Part shown: positions 42,415 to 53,129 of the stretch, one piece after another
Layout of the letters: each line of letters opens with the position of its first letter
Position numbering within the stretch: position 1 is the first letter of the stretch
Assembly (NCBI RefSeq): GCF_900129425.1
Contig: NZ_LT670817.1
Span: 3,348,001-3,412,000 of the forward strand
Length of the DNA stretch: 64,000 nt
From: Bradyrhizobium erythrophlei
Lineage (GTDB): Bacteria; Pseudomonadota; Alphaproteobacteria; Rhizobiales; Xanthobacteraceae
Direction: 5' to 3'
Translations under genes and position numbers: made by a program
The notes under the pieces: model-generated
The model's database searches: none
Seen by the model: only the letters and a program-made list of their open reading frames with translations
What the model was told of the DNA's origin: nothing

Positions 42415-43893
42415 TCACGTGCCGCAAAACGTTTGCAGCACGCGTTGATGCGGTTCGGGCGGGTCGCCATAACCTGACAATGCCGGCTGGTCTTCATACG
42501 GCTTGGACAGCACCGCCAGTAGCTCTTCGAACAGCGCAAAATCGTCCCGGTTCACCGCGGCTTCGATCACGGCCTCTACCCGGTGGTTTCTTGGAATGAA
42601 GGCGGGATTGACGGCGCGCATCGCCGCCCGCCGCGCGGCGGGATCTTGCGGCTCGTCGCCGATCCGCTGCCGCCAGCGCGCGGCCCATTCGTCATAGCCG
42701 GTGGGGTCGGCGAACAATTGCCGGACACCGCGACCGTCGGCTGGATCGAGCGCGGCGTCGCTCAAACGCCTGAACGTCAGCGTGAAGTCGGCCTGATTTT
42801 TGGCCATCGCGTCCAAGAGGTCTTGCGCCAGCGCCGGGTCACCGTCGCGCACGGTGAACAGTCCGAGCTTGCTTCGCAGGCCCGCCTGATAGGCGCTGCT
42901 GAACCTTTCGGCGAAGTCGGAGAGGGCCGACTGGGCCTCTGATATCGCCTTTTCCTGATCGTCGGAAAATAGTGGCAACAGGCATTCAGCAAGCCGCGTC
43001 AGGTTCCAGAGCGCGATCCGCGGCTGGTTGGCGTAGGCGTAGCGGCCCTGTTCGTCGATCGAGCTGAACACGGTTGCCGGATCGTAATGGTCCATGAAAG
43101 CGCATGGGCCGTAATCGATGGTCTCGCCGGAAATCGAGGTGTTGTCGGTATTCATGACGCCGTGGATGAAGCCAACCAGCAGCCAGCGTGCGACCAGTTC
43201 GGCCTGCCGTCCGATCACGGCCTCCAGCAGCGCATGATAGGGGCGGTCAACGTTCGCCAATTGCGGATAGTGCCGGCCGATGACGTGATCCGCCAGTCGC
43301 CGCACGCCCTCGGTGTCGCCGCGCGCCGCGAAATACTGGAACGTTCCGACCCGAATGTGGCTGGACGCGACGCGGGTGAGGACGGCACCGGGCAACGGCG
43401 TCTCGCGCAGCACGCTCTCGCCGGTCATGACGGCGGCGAGCGATCGCGTCGTGGGAATGCCGAGCGCGGCCATCGCCTCGCTGACGATGTATTCGCGCAG
43501 CACCGGGCCGAGCGCCGCGCGGCCGTCGCCGCGGCGTGAAAATGGGGTCGGGCCGGATCCCTTGAGTTGAATGTCACGGCGGACCCCATCCGCGTCGATG
43601 ACCTCGCCGAGCAGGATGGCGCGACCGTCACCGAGTTGGGGCACGAAGTGACCGAACTGGTGCCCGGCATAGGCCATCGCGATCGGTTCGGCCCCATCGG
43701 GAACGCGCTTGCCGGCGAGGATTTCGGCTCCTTCCGGGCTCTCGAGCCAGTCCGGATCGAGGCCGAGGTGCTTCGCCAAAGGGCGGTTCAGCTTGATCAG
43801 CCTCGGCGACGCCACGGGTGTCGGTGCGACCCGCGCGAAAAAGCTCGCCGGCAGCGCCGCATAGGTATTTTGGAAGGGGAAATGGACCGTCAT
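42415..43893 (-). CDS. selO: Protein adenylyltransferase SelO
   Basis: 492-residue SelO (YdiU), a pseudokinase that transfers AMP from inverted ATP onto Ser, Thr or Tyr of target proteins and is linked to redox stress. It shows MAYAGHQFGHFVPQLGDGRA, QLKGSGPTPFSRRGDGRAA, HGVMNTDNTSI with the metal-binding Asn/Asp, and IDYGPCAFMD. The protein ends QTFCGT: the Cys third from the end is at the position of the selenocysteine in animal SELENOO. Start ATG 43893 has GAGG upstream; six extra codons upstream are not needed. Confidence 0.95.
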   Translation of the reverse strand: MTVHFPFQNTYAALPASFFARVAPTPVASPRLIKLNRPLAKHLGLDPDWLESPEGAEILAGKRVPDGAEPIAMAYAGHQFGHFVPQLGDGRAILLGEVIDADGVRRDIQLKGSGPTPFSRRGDGRAALGPVLREYIVSEAMAALGIPTTRSLAAVMTGESVLRETPLPGAVLTRVASSHIRVGTFQYFAARGDTEGVRRLADHVIGRHYPQLANVDRPYHALLEAVIGRQAELVARWLLVGFIHGVMNTDNTSISGETIDYGPCAFMDHYDPATVFSSIDEQGRYAYANQPRIALWNLTRLAECLLPLFSDDQEKAISEAQSALSDFAERFSSAYQAGLRSKLGLFTVRDGDPALAQDLLDAMAKNQADFTLTFRRLSDAALDPADGRGVRQLFADPTGYDEWAARWRQRIGDEPQDPAARRAAMRAVNPAFIPRNHRVEAVIEAAVNRDDFALFEELLAVLSKPYEDQPALSGYGDPPEPHQRVLQTFCGT

Positions 43894-44120
43894 GGGCCTC
43901 AAGATAGGCATGGCCAGGAATTAGACAATCGGTTTGCCGGCCCGTCCAAGGGCGCTGTTGTTTTTCCGTCACTTTTCGACCTTCGGGCATTGGCGGAGGG
44001 CTTCGTTTTTGACCTGCAGTTGGTTGCCGCGCCGGTTCGCCTCGGGTAAACCCTGACGCGCTTCGCGGGCTAGGCCTTGGCCTCCCGATTCATCCTCCGA
44101 CATCGGCTTCCAGGATTTCC

Positions 44121-45893
<1,773 letters not shown>

Positions 45894-45899
45894 TCTCCC

Positions 45900-48257
45900 A
45901 TGAGCCAGTCACCGAAGCCTGAGTCGGGGAAGCCGCGGAAGGAATCCATGGCGTCCTATTCTGAAGACCTCCATTCCGCGGCGCTCGCCTATCACCGGCT
46001 GCCGCGGCCGGGCAAGCTTGAGATTCAAGCCATCAAGCCGCTCGCCAACCAGCGCGACCTCGCGCTGGCCTATTCGCCGGGGGTGGCTGCGGCCTGCATG
46101 GCGATATCAGCCAATCCGGCGGAGGCCGCATCGCTCACCATCCGCGCCAATCTGGTCGCGGTGGTCTCCAACGGCACCGCGGTGCTTGGGCTCGGCAATA
46201 TCGGACCCCTGGCATCGAAGCCGGTGATGGAGGGCAAGGCGGTTCTGTTCAAGAAGTTCGCCGGCATCGACGTGTTCGACATCGAGATCGCCGCCGACAC
46301 CATCGAGCGCGTGGTCGAAACCGTAGCCGCGCTGGAGCCGACATTCGGCGGCATCAATCTGGAGGACATCAAGGGTCCGGAGTGTTTCGAGATCGAGGCG
46401 CAGCTCAAGGCGCGCATGAAGATCCCGGTATTCCACGACGATCAGCATGGCACCGCCATCATCGTCGGCGCCGCGATCACCAATGCTCTGTTGCTCAATG
46501 GCAAGAACCTCAAGGACGTCAAGATCGTGACGTCGGGGGCAGGGGCGGCGGCGATCGCCTGTCTCAATCTGCTGGTTTCGCTCGGCGCGCAGCGCAAGAA
46601 TATCTGGGTCTGCGATATCGACGGCGTGGTGCACGAGGGCCGCAACACGCTGATGGACCGCTGGAAGTCCGTCTACGCGCAAAAGACCGACAAGCGCACG
46701 CTGGCGGAGGTGATCGGCGGCGCCGACATTTTCCTCGGTCTGTCGGCGCCAAATGTGTTGACGCCTGACATGGTCAAGCAGATGGCGGACAAGCCGCTGG
46801 TGATGGCGCTGGCCAATCCGACCCCGGAAATCATGCCGGATGAAGCCCGAAAAGCGCGCCCCGATGCGATGATCTGCACCGGCCGTTCCGACTTTCCCAA
46901 TCAGGTCAACAACGTCCTGTGCTTTCCGTTCATCTTCCGCGGCGCGCTCGATGTCGGCGCCACCGCGATCAACGAAGACATGAAGCATGCCGCGGTCGAG
47001 GCGATCGCGCAGCTGGCGCGCGATCCGCCGTCGGATGCGATCGCGCCCGGCTTCGACAGCGGCGAAGTCCAGGGTTTCGGCCCGGGCTCGCTGATTCCGA
47101 GCCCGTTCGATCCGCGGCTGATCCTGCGCATCGCGCCGGCGGTCGCAAAAGCGGCGATGGAGTCGGGCGTCGCCACCCGGCCGATTGCCAACTTCGAGGA
47201 CTATAGCGCGCAACTGGAGCGCCTCGTGTTCCGCTCCGGCCTTGTCATGAAGCCGGTATTCGCCAAGGCGAAGACCCAGCCGGTGCGGGTGATCTATGCC
47301 GAAGGCGAGGACGAGCGTGTCCTGCACGCGACCCAGGTCGTTCTGGAGGAAAAGCTGGCGCGGCCGATTCTGGTCGGACGTCCCTCGGTGGTCGAAGCGC
47401 GGATCAAGAAGTTCGGGCTCTCCATCAAGGCCGGCCAGGATTTCGACCTGATTAATCCCGAGGACGATCCGCGCTACCGATCCTACGTTCAATCCTATAT
47501 CGATGTCGCCGGCCGGCATGGCGTCACCCCCGATGCCGCGCGCACGGTGGTGCGCACCAATGCCACCGTGATCGCAGCCCTCGCGGTGATCCGCGGCGAG
47601 GCCGATGCGATGATCTGCGGCGTCGAAGGCCGCTACATGAGCCATCTGCGCCATGTCCGCGAGATCATCGGCTTCCTGCCCGGCGTGAGCGATTTCGCGG
47701 CGCTGGCGTTGATGATCACCAGCAAGGGCGCCTACTTCATCGCGGATACCCAGGTGCGGCCGAACCCGAACGCCGAGGAGCTTGCGGAAATGGCGGCGCT
47801 GGCGGCGATCCACGTCCAGCGATTCAATCTCAAGCCCAAGATCGCCTTCGTCTCGCATTCCGATTTCGGCAGCTATGACACCGAATCCTCGCGCAAAATG
47901 CGCCGCGCCACCGCGCTTCTGAAGCAGAACCATCCGGAAATCGAGGCCGACGGGGAAATGCAGGGCGACACCGCGCTGTCGGAAGCCGCCCGGGCGCTGA
48001 TCCTGCCGCATTCGAAGCTCGAAGGCGTCGCCAATATCCTGATCATGCCGAACCTCGATACCGCCAACGTCGCCTATCAGATGATCAAGTCGCTGGCCGA
48101 CGCACTCCCGGTCGGGCCGATTCTCATCGGCCCGTCACGTCCGGCGCATATCCTCACCCCGTCGGTGACCGCGCGTGGCGTTCTCAACATGACCGCGGTC
48201 GCCGCCGTCGAGGCCCAGGAGCGAGCCAGCCGCCAGCAGCCGAGCCTGTTCGGCTAG
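45900..48257 (+). CDS. maeB: NADP-dependent malic enzyme with phosphotransacetylase-like domain
   Basis: 785-residue MaeB-type protein. Residues about 20-430 are malic enzyme: LAYSPGVAAAC, NLVAVVSNGTAVLGLGNIGP, FGGINLEDIKGPECFEIE, and HDDQHGTAIIV with the metal site, then VTSGAGAAAIACLNLL for the nucleotide. Residues about 450-780 resemble phosphate acetyltransferase, usually non-catalytic and regulatory (acetyl-CoA inhibition) in this fusion. It decarboxylates malate to pyruvate, important in symbiotic dicarboxylate use in rhizobia. It starts 6 bases after aspS; whether they are co-regulated is unknown. ATG 45948 is an in-frame alternative. Confidence 0.95.
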   Translation: MSQSPKPESGKPRKESMASYSEDLHSAALAYHRLPRPGKLEIQAIKPLANQRDLALAYSPGVAAACMAISANPAEAASLTIRANLVAVVSNGTAVLGLGNIGPLASKPVMEGKAVLFKKFAGIDVFDIEIAADTIERVVETVAALEPTFGGINLEDIKGPECFEIEAQLKARMKIPVFHDDQHGTAIIVGAAITNALLLNGKNLKDVKIVTSGAGAAAIACLNLLVSLGAQRKNIWVCDIDGVVHEGRNTLMDRWKSVYAQKTDKRTLAEVIGGADIFLGLSAPNVLTPDMVKQMADKPLVMALANPTPEIMPDEARKARPDAMICTGRSDFPNQVNNVLCFPFIFRGALDVGATAINEDMKHAAVEAIAQLARDPPSDAIAPGFDSGEVQGFGPGSLIPSPFDPRLILRIAPAVAKAAMESGVATRPIANFEDYSAQLERLVFRSGLVMKPVFAKAKTQPVRVIYAEGEDERVLHATQVVLEEKLARPILVGRPSVVEARIKKFGLSIKAGQDFDLINPEDDPRYRSYVQSYIDVAGRHGVTPDAARTVVRTNATVIAALAVIRGEADAMICGVEGRYMSHLRHVREIIGFLPGVSDFAALALMITSKGAYFIADTQVRPNPNAEELAEMAALAAIHVQRFNLKPKIAFVSHSDFGSYDTESSRKMRRATALLKQNHPEIEADGEMQGDTALSEAARALILPHSKLEGVANILIMPNLDTANVAYQMIKSLADALPVGPILIGPSRPAHILTPSVTARGVLNMTAVAAVEAQERASRQQPSLFG

Positions 48258-48402
48258 ATCGATGAGAGCGTTGTGAGTTCCGGTCGCGCGGGGTTGGCGC
48301 GCTGCGGTATCGATTTGACTGTTTGAAAAGCCGAAGCGGAACGCCCATAATCGTTCCATCGTATTGCGACTTTCGCATTTGCAGCATTCAGTGAGGCCGA
48401 CC

Positions 48403-48852
48403 ATGCCAGCGTTTATTACTTTCGGACGAATTTTGTTCGCGGTGCTGTTTATCTACTCGGGCGCAACCAAGCTTTTCGCCATTCAGGCCACTTCCGAGTT
48501 TATCTCCGCCAAGGTCGTCATTCCGGCACTGCTTGCTCCCTATGCGACGCAGCTGGAAACGATGACGGGAATGTCGACGCCGCAAATGCTCGCGATCGCC
48601 GTCGGAGCGTTCGAGATCATCAGCGGATTGATGATTGCGCTTAATTTCGGTGCGCGGTTCTTTGCCATTATTTTGATTTTCTTCGTGGCCGCGGCCACGT
48701 TCTACTTCCACGACTTCTGGAATCAGTCGCCGCCCGAAAACGCCAAGACCCTGATGGAGGCCTTGAAAAACCTGTCGATCATCGGCGCCTTGTTCATGAT
48801 CGCAGGATACGGCCGGGTGTCGCGGGCGGTCGAACCGGCCTATGAGGTCTAA
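48403..48852 (+). CDS. DoxX family membrane protein
   Basis: 149 residues with four predicted helices. It has the family opening FGRILFAVLFIYSGATKLF and FEIISGLMIALNFGARFFAIIL in the middle. ATG 48403 has GAGG upstream. DoxX-like proteins are associated with redox or quinone-related membrane functions, but their activity is not defined. Monocistronic after maeB. Confidence 0.85.
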   Translation: MPAFITFGRILFAVLFIYSGATKLFAIQATSEFISAKVVIPALLAPYATQLETMTGMSTPQMLAIAVGAFEIISGLMIALNFGARFFAIILIFFVAAATFYFHDFWNQSPPENAKTLMEALKNLSIIGALFMIAGYGRVSRAVEPAYEV

Positions 48853-48886
48853 AGCAAGATGATTCTAATTTGAATCGGTGTGCCCT

Positions 48887-49020
48887 TCACCTCTCCCCAG
48901 CGGGGAGAGGTCGATTTGCGCAGCAAATCGGGTGAGGGGGGTGCTGCACCACCGATACACGGTAACCCCTCACCCGGCGCTACGCGCCGACCTCTCCCTA
49001 TGGGCCCTATGGGAGAGGTA
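48887..49020. repeat. Large palindromic intergenic repeat
   Basis: A nested palindromic element of about 134 bases. Inner hairpins: CCTCTCCCC-agc-GGGGAGAGG (48890-48910), CGATTTG-cgcag-CAAATCG (48911-48929), GGCGC-tac-GCGCC (48976-48988) and CCTCTCCC...GGGAGAGG (48991-49018). The two halves also pair with each other through GGGTGAGGGG (about 48930) and CCCCTCACCC (48966-48975). This is the kind of repeated, non-coding palindrome found many times in Bradyrhizobium genomes, comparable to a REP/MITE element. It lies between two convergent genes. Confidence 0.88.
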
Positions 49021-49065
49021 AAGTTCCGCTGCGTCGCAGCTCAATCTAACTTCCTCTCATCACGC

Positions 49066-49623
49066 TTAGGCTGCGCGCCGCCACGGCGTGACGCTGACGC
49101 CATGGGCGGCGTCGAGGATTTGGGCATCACCGGGGCTCATGCCGTGCGCGGCCAGAATTTCCTGCGGTGAATGCCGGGGCACACCGGGGAAGCATGGTTC
49201 ACCGCCCGGCAACAGCACGAGCGGCGCCTGCGACAGCCAGAACGTGTCGTAGCGGTCCATAAACATTCCGAACACGGCCGGCCCGCCAATGATCGCGACG
49301 GTGCCGGAACGCACCCCAGCCAGCTCGCAGGCGAATTCAAACGATGTTCCCGCGGGATTCCACAGGGTGGCCCTGGGATTCGACGGGTCGGGCGCGATTG
49401 TGCCGATGCTCCGGGTCAGGACAACCCGCTTTCGCTGCGGTGAATTCGCCTGGCCTTCATGAGAATGCCGGCCGTGCACGATCAGGTCGGCGCGATCGAG
49501 GGCGGCCGTGAAGAACCGCTTGTCGCCCTCGAACTTCAATTCCTCCGGCATCACGCGATCGGCGTTCGCCAGCATGCCGTCCGCCGAGACGATGACGTAG
49601 CCTTCAATGCGCAAGCCCGGCAT
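49066..49623 (-). CDS. Dihydrofolate reductase-fold / RibD C-terminal domain protein
   Basis: 185 residues. It begins LRIEGYVIVSADGMLAN, the typical opening of the RibD_C/DHFR-like family, and has FTAALDRADLIVHGRHSHEG and VAIIGGPAVFGMFMDRYD (the NADPH-binding GG..). It is probably an NADPH-dependent reductase of unknown substrate; not a bona fide FolA, which is shorter and differs in the substrate site. Adjacent to a polysaccharide deacetylase on the same strand. Confidence 0.85.
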   Translation of the reverse strand: MPGLRIEGYVIVSADGMLANADRVMPEELKFEGDKRFFTAALDRADLIVHGRHSHEGQANSPQRKRVVLTRSIGTIAPDPSNPRATLWNPAGTSFEFACELAGVRSGTVAIIGGPAVFGMFMDRYDTFWLSQAPLVLLPGGEPCFPGVPRHSPQEILAAHGMSPGDAQILDAAHGVSVTPWRRAA

Positions 49624-49647
49624 CGATATCGTCGCGCGCGGCGAATT

Positions 49648-50607
49648 CTATTCCGAAATCGTCTGCACGACGCTGGAAACCGGACGGCCGCTGACGGTGG
49701 GCAGCTTGGCTTCCTTCAAAAGCTCTTCGTCGTACTGCGGCAGCGTCTGCACGGGCGCCTTGGGGATCATTTTGACGACCTTGTAGCCGCCGGCTTTGAG
49801 TTGGCGCAGCAAGGCGGGCAAGGCTTCCGCGGTGTGCTTGTGGAAATCGTGCATCAGGATGATGCCCTTGCCCTTCTCATTGAGCTTCTTCATCGTGACA
49901 TCGATCACCTGCTGCGCGTTGCGTGCCTTGAAATCGAACGAGTCGAGGTCGCAGGAGAACATCGCGATATTCCGGGTGCCAAGATAGGTCACCATTTCCG
50001 GCGGATGCTGCAGCGCCGGGAAGCGGAAGAACGGCGCCGGCGAAACGCCGCCGAGCGCCCATTTCACCGCGCTGAAGCCTTTTTCGATCTCGTCCTTGCG
50101 CTGGTCCTCGCTCAGCTTCTTGTTGGTGAGCGTCGCGTGCGACCAGGTATGGGATCCGATGGTGTGACCGGCTGCGAGGACCTGTTTCAGGATTTCCGGA
50201 TAGTAAGTCGCGTGCTTACCGATCGGAAAGAAGATGCCGGTGGTGCATTCGTCCGCCAGGGTTTTCAGCACCGAGGGCGTATTGGCCAGCCATGGGCCGT
50301 CGTCGAAGGTCAGCACCACTTCGTGGTCGCGGAGGAAATCGAGTTGCTTGAAGTGTTCGAAACCGAATCCGGGTCCGCCGGTGGTGTCGATTTCAACGGT
50401 GCGGGCAATCCCGAGCGCGTCGGGATTTGCGCAAGCCGCTTTTGCCGGCGCTGGCGCCGCGGCGGGAATTGGCGCCGCTGCGGGAGCCGGCGAAGCCGCG
50501 GCCTGCGGCGTTGCCGCGCTTTTGGTAGCAGGGGTCTGCGACCATGCTACGCCTGATGCACACAGCGCAACCGCGCCAGCGAAGATCAAACCTGCCGCAA
50601 TACGCAT
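49648..50607 (-). CDS. Polysaccharide deacetylase family protein, secreted
   Basis: 319 residues with a signal peptide (1-23, ending VAWSQ) and an Ala/Pro linker. The NodB homology domain has catalytic Asp-Asp in VVLTFDDGPW, the metal His residues in IGSHTWSHATL, FFRFPALQHPP and the C-terminal ILMHDFHKHTAEALP. It should act on N-acetylated glycans outside the cytoplasm (peptidoglycan or exopolysaccharide). Start ATG 50607. It is a distinct gene from the symbiotic nodB, lacking Nod-cluster neighbours. Confidence 0.92.
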   Translation of the reverse strand: MRIAAGLIFAGAVALCASGVAWSQTPATKSAATPQAAASPAPAAAPIPAAAPAPAKAACANPDALGIARTVEIDTTGGPGFGFEHFKQLDFLRDHEVVLTFDDGPWLANTPSVLKTLADECTTGIFFPIGKHATYYPEILKQVLAAGHTIGSHTWSHATLTNKKLSEDQRKDEIEKGFSAVKWALGGVSPAPFFRFPALQHPPEMVTYLGTRNIAMFSCDLDSFDFKARNAQQVIDVTMKKLNEKGKGIILMHDFHKHTAEALPALLRQLKAGGYKVVKMIPKAPVQTLPQYDEELLKEAKLPTVSGRPVSSVVQTISE

Positions 50608-50773
50608 GTCGTTTCGTTCCCTAAGGTGATCCCTGCTCGAACCCGGCTTTTCGCCCTGGTGCCCGAGCGATTCCTGCCCCTGATCATATTAGCCTAGTCG
50701 CACCTGCGCCGCCACGGCAACGGCTTTTATACAGGCGGTCGATTTGCTTGTGGGGTGGGTCAATTCCCGCGCG

Positions 50774-51346
50774 TCAGGAGTCCGCGAGCGCCCGCGCGAT
50801 TGCGGTTTTAATTCGTGTATCCGATGGTTCGACCGTCTCGGGAAATGCCTCGGCAATGTAGCCGTCGCGGCCGATCAGATATTTGTGAAAGTTCCAGTGC
50901 GGAACATCCTTCGGCCGGGCTTCCGCGGCCCATTTATAGAACGGGTGCGCATTCGGGCCCTTCACGATAACTTTTGCCGCAATCGGAAAAGTGACGCCAT
51001 ATTGGTGCTGCGCGGTCTCCGCGATCTCCGTGGCGCCGTTCGGCTCTTGCCCGAAATCGTTCGAGGGAACGCCGATGATCATCAAGCCTCGATCGTGAAA
51101 CTGGGCCCACAATTCCTGCAATCCGGCGTATTGTGGCGTGTATCCGCACAACGACGCGGTGTTGACGACCAAAAATGGACGCCCGGCATAATCGGCGAGC
51201 CTGATTTCTCCGCCGGCCAACGCCGGAAACGAAAAGGCATAAGCGGTGATCCGGCTCATCGCACCCTGGGCGAGCGCCCTCCGCGCCGAGACCGGGCCGG
51301 CGATCACGGCCAGCGCCGTCGTGATGATGGTCCTGCGGTCGATCAT
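50774..51346 (-). CDS. Tat-exported glutathione peroxidase
   Basis: 190 residues. A twin-arginine leader is visible (DRRTIITTALAVIAG to ARRALAQG), so it works in the periplasm. The GPx core has the peroxidatic Cys67 in VNTASLCGYTPQYAGLQ, the GVPSNDFGQEP loop and WNFHKYLIG with the conserved Trp. Cys replaces the selenocysteine of animal enzymes; no second resolving Cys is evident in the NDFG loop. It reduces peroxides with thiols, probably thioredoxin or glutathione-like donors. Confidence 0.92.
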   Translation of the reverse strand: MIDRRTIITTALAVIAGPVSARRALAQGAMSRITAYAFSFPALAGGEIRLADYAGRPFLVVNTASLCGYTPQYAGLQELWAQFHDRGLMIIGVPSNDFGQEPNGATEIAETAQHQYGVTFPIAAKVIVKGPNAHPFYKWAAEARPKDVPHWNFHKYLIGRDGYIAEAFPETVEPSDTRIKTAIARALADS

Positions 51347-51406
51347 GGCGGCCTCTGATGGTACGATGATAGCTGAACCGGCGAGCGACCGCTTCTCAAC
51401 AAGCCG

Positions 51407-53056
51407 TTATGGTTGGGCCGGTGAAGGCGGACACCAGGGCAGCGGCAGTAGCGGCATGTAATACCGGTTCCATTCACATATGGATTCCGGCCCCCTGCGC
51501 ATGAAGGCGTATTTTATCGGTTCGGCCTGACCGACAGCGATATGCAGTCCGAACAGAGCCATGGCGACCGGGTAGGTCCATTTGCGGAAACGCAAATCGG
51601 GCAAGGAATCCAGCAGGATCGCGCCTGCGAGGATAATCAGGGGGTCGGTGAAAATAAAATATTCGGATTTCAGCCCGCGCCGCACCCCGAGCGCATCGAT
51701 CCCGATCGCGGCCAGCAGCAGCACGAGGGCCTGAATTGCCGCCTGCCTTTCGCCGCGCCGCCACGCGTAAACGATGCCGGGGACGATCAGCCAGGTGAGA
51801 AACACGGTCGGACGCGGCGAGGAGTGCAGCACGAAGCTGTAGCGCGCAAGCACCGATCCGACGCCATCGAGCAGGAGCAGCAAAATTCCGGAGAGGCCCG
51901 ACCCGTGCGCGGCCGCGGCCGTGCTCGCGTCGGCAAAGGTCAGCATTTTCTCCAGCGGATTGAATACCGCGATCACGTTGCTGGCGTTGTATTCGAGGTC
52001 GAGCGCGAGCAATGCGATCAGGGCGCCGGCCGCGACGGCAAACATCGACGCCAGCGTCTCCGCCGCGCTGACGCGCCAGATCGCGGCATAGGCGATCATG
52101 CAGGCGCCGATCAGGAGCAGCAGCGCTATTTGATAGATGCCGAAGCGGCCGAGGACCAATGGATTGAAATGCGCGGCGGCGAGCAGGGCGCGGTCATAGC
52201 CGACGGCAAGGAGCGGTGAGGCGGCCCATGCCGCGGCGATGGCCGCAATGGCCGCGATAACAGCAGCCAGCCAGGCCGATCGGGTGTTGTTCCAGAATGC
52301 GACGCTCGCACTGGTCGTGCTTCCGAACGGGATCACCAGGAGCGGCAGGGCTGCGATCAGCAAAATCGCCTGGACCTTGTTTTCAAGACCCAGCACGCAC
52401 AACGCCGCCGCGACCGCCATTCCGAGCGGACGGGCGACACCGGCGCTGCGGCCGACCACGATCAGGATCATCAGCGCAAAGATCAGGGGACAGGCGGCAA
52501 CAAGCTCGCTGCGCAAAATGCGCGAGTGCACGGCGATGCCGCCGGAGAAAGCGAAGGCAAAGGTTGCGACCAGCGCGACGCGCCAGTCGCGCACGATGCG
52601 GCGAACAAGGGCCGCGAAAATCAGCACGCAACCAGTCGCGATCAGCCAGGCGAGGACGCGCCCGGCGCGGACGACGCCGGTCATGGCGGCATCGAATGCC
52701 GGGGCATCGGAAGCCGGTGGAATGGTCGATAACGAATAGGGGGCGAGCAGGCCGAGCGCGTGCAGCAGCCGGAACCAGGATTTCAGCGACAGGATGGTCA
52801 GATAGGCGGTGTGATCGAAGAACAGCTGCGGCTTGTCGTCGTTGAGGGCAAGGCCGTTGTAGATCACCATGAAATCCATGTCGGCGTTGCGCCAGTAAAT
52901 CAGCGCATAGCCGAACAGGAAAAACGAGGCCGCCATGCCGGCGACGATCGCGATCAGCCCCCCGCGCCAGCCAAGGAAGGTGAGCCGGTCGAAGGCATCC
53001 TTGGCCGTGTCGATTGGCGGGTCGGTTGCTACCGCCGCGATTGGAAACTGTTTCAT
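51407..53056 (-). CDS. Multi-helix membrane protein, GT-C glycosyltransferase-like
   Basis: 549 residues with at least 10 predicted membrane helices. The first long periplasmic loop follows helix 1 and contains an NADMDF-type acidic motif, a feature of GT-C glycosyltransferases that use lipid-linked sugars. No named family is clear. A soluble C-terminal end carries a RGPESICEWNRYY segment. It may add sugars to lipids or surface polymers; uncertain. It converges with nothing and lies between the glutathione peroxidase and L,D-transpeptidase genes. Confidence 0.75.
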   Translation of the reverse strand: MKQFPIAAVATDPPIDTAKDAFDRLTFLGWRGGLIAIVAGMAASFFLFGYALIYWRNADMDFMVIYNGLALNDDKPQLFFDHTAYLTILSLKSWFRLLHALGLLAPYSLSTIPPASDAPAFDAAMTGVVRAGRVLAWLIATGCVLIFAALVRRIVRDWRVALVATFAFAFSGGIAVHSRILRSELVAACPLIFALMILIVVGRSAGVARPLGMAVAAALCVLGLENKVQAILLIAALPLLVIPFGSTTSASVAFWNNTRSAWLAAVIAAIAAIAAAWAASPLLAVGYDRALLAAAHFNPLVLGRFGIYQIALLLLIGACMIAYAAIWRVSAAETLASMFAVAAGALIALLALDLEYNASNVIAVFNPLEKMLTFADASTAAAAHGSGLSGILLLLLDGVGSVLARYSFVLHSSPRPTVFLTWLIVPGIVYAWRRGERQAAIQALVLLLAAIGIDALGVRRGLKSEYFIFTDPLIILAGAILLDSLPDLRFRKWTYPVAMALFGLHIAVGQAEPIKYAFMRRGPESICEWNRYYMPLLPLPWCPPSPAQP

Positions 53057-53129
53057 GCCGGCGGTCTTTTAGCCCAGCCGCCGCCCCAAAGCGACGGGCG
53101 GCCGATTGACCGGGGTTTCGGAGAACCGT

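Noticed and set aside
48887..49020. CRISPR array
   Set aside because: Palindromes are nested, not evenly spaced with unique spacers.
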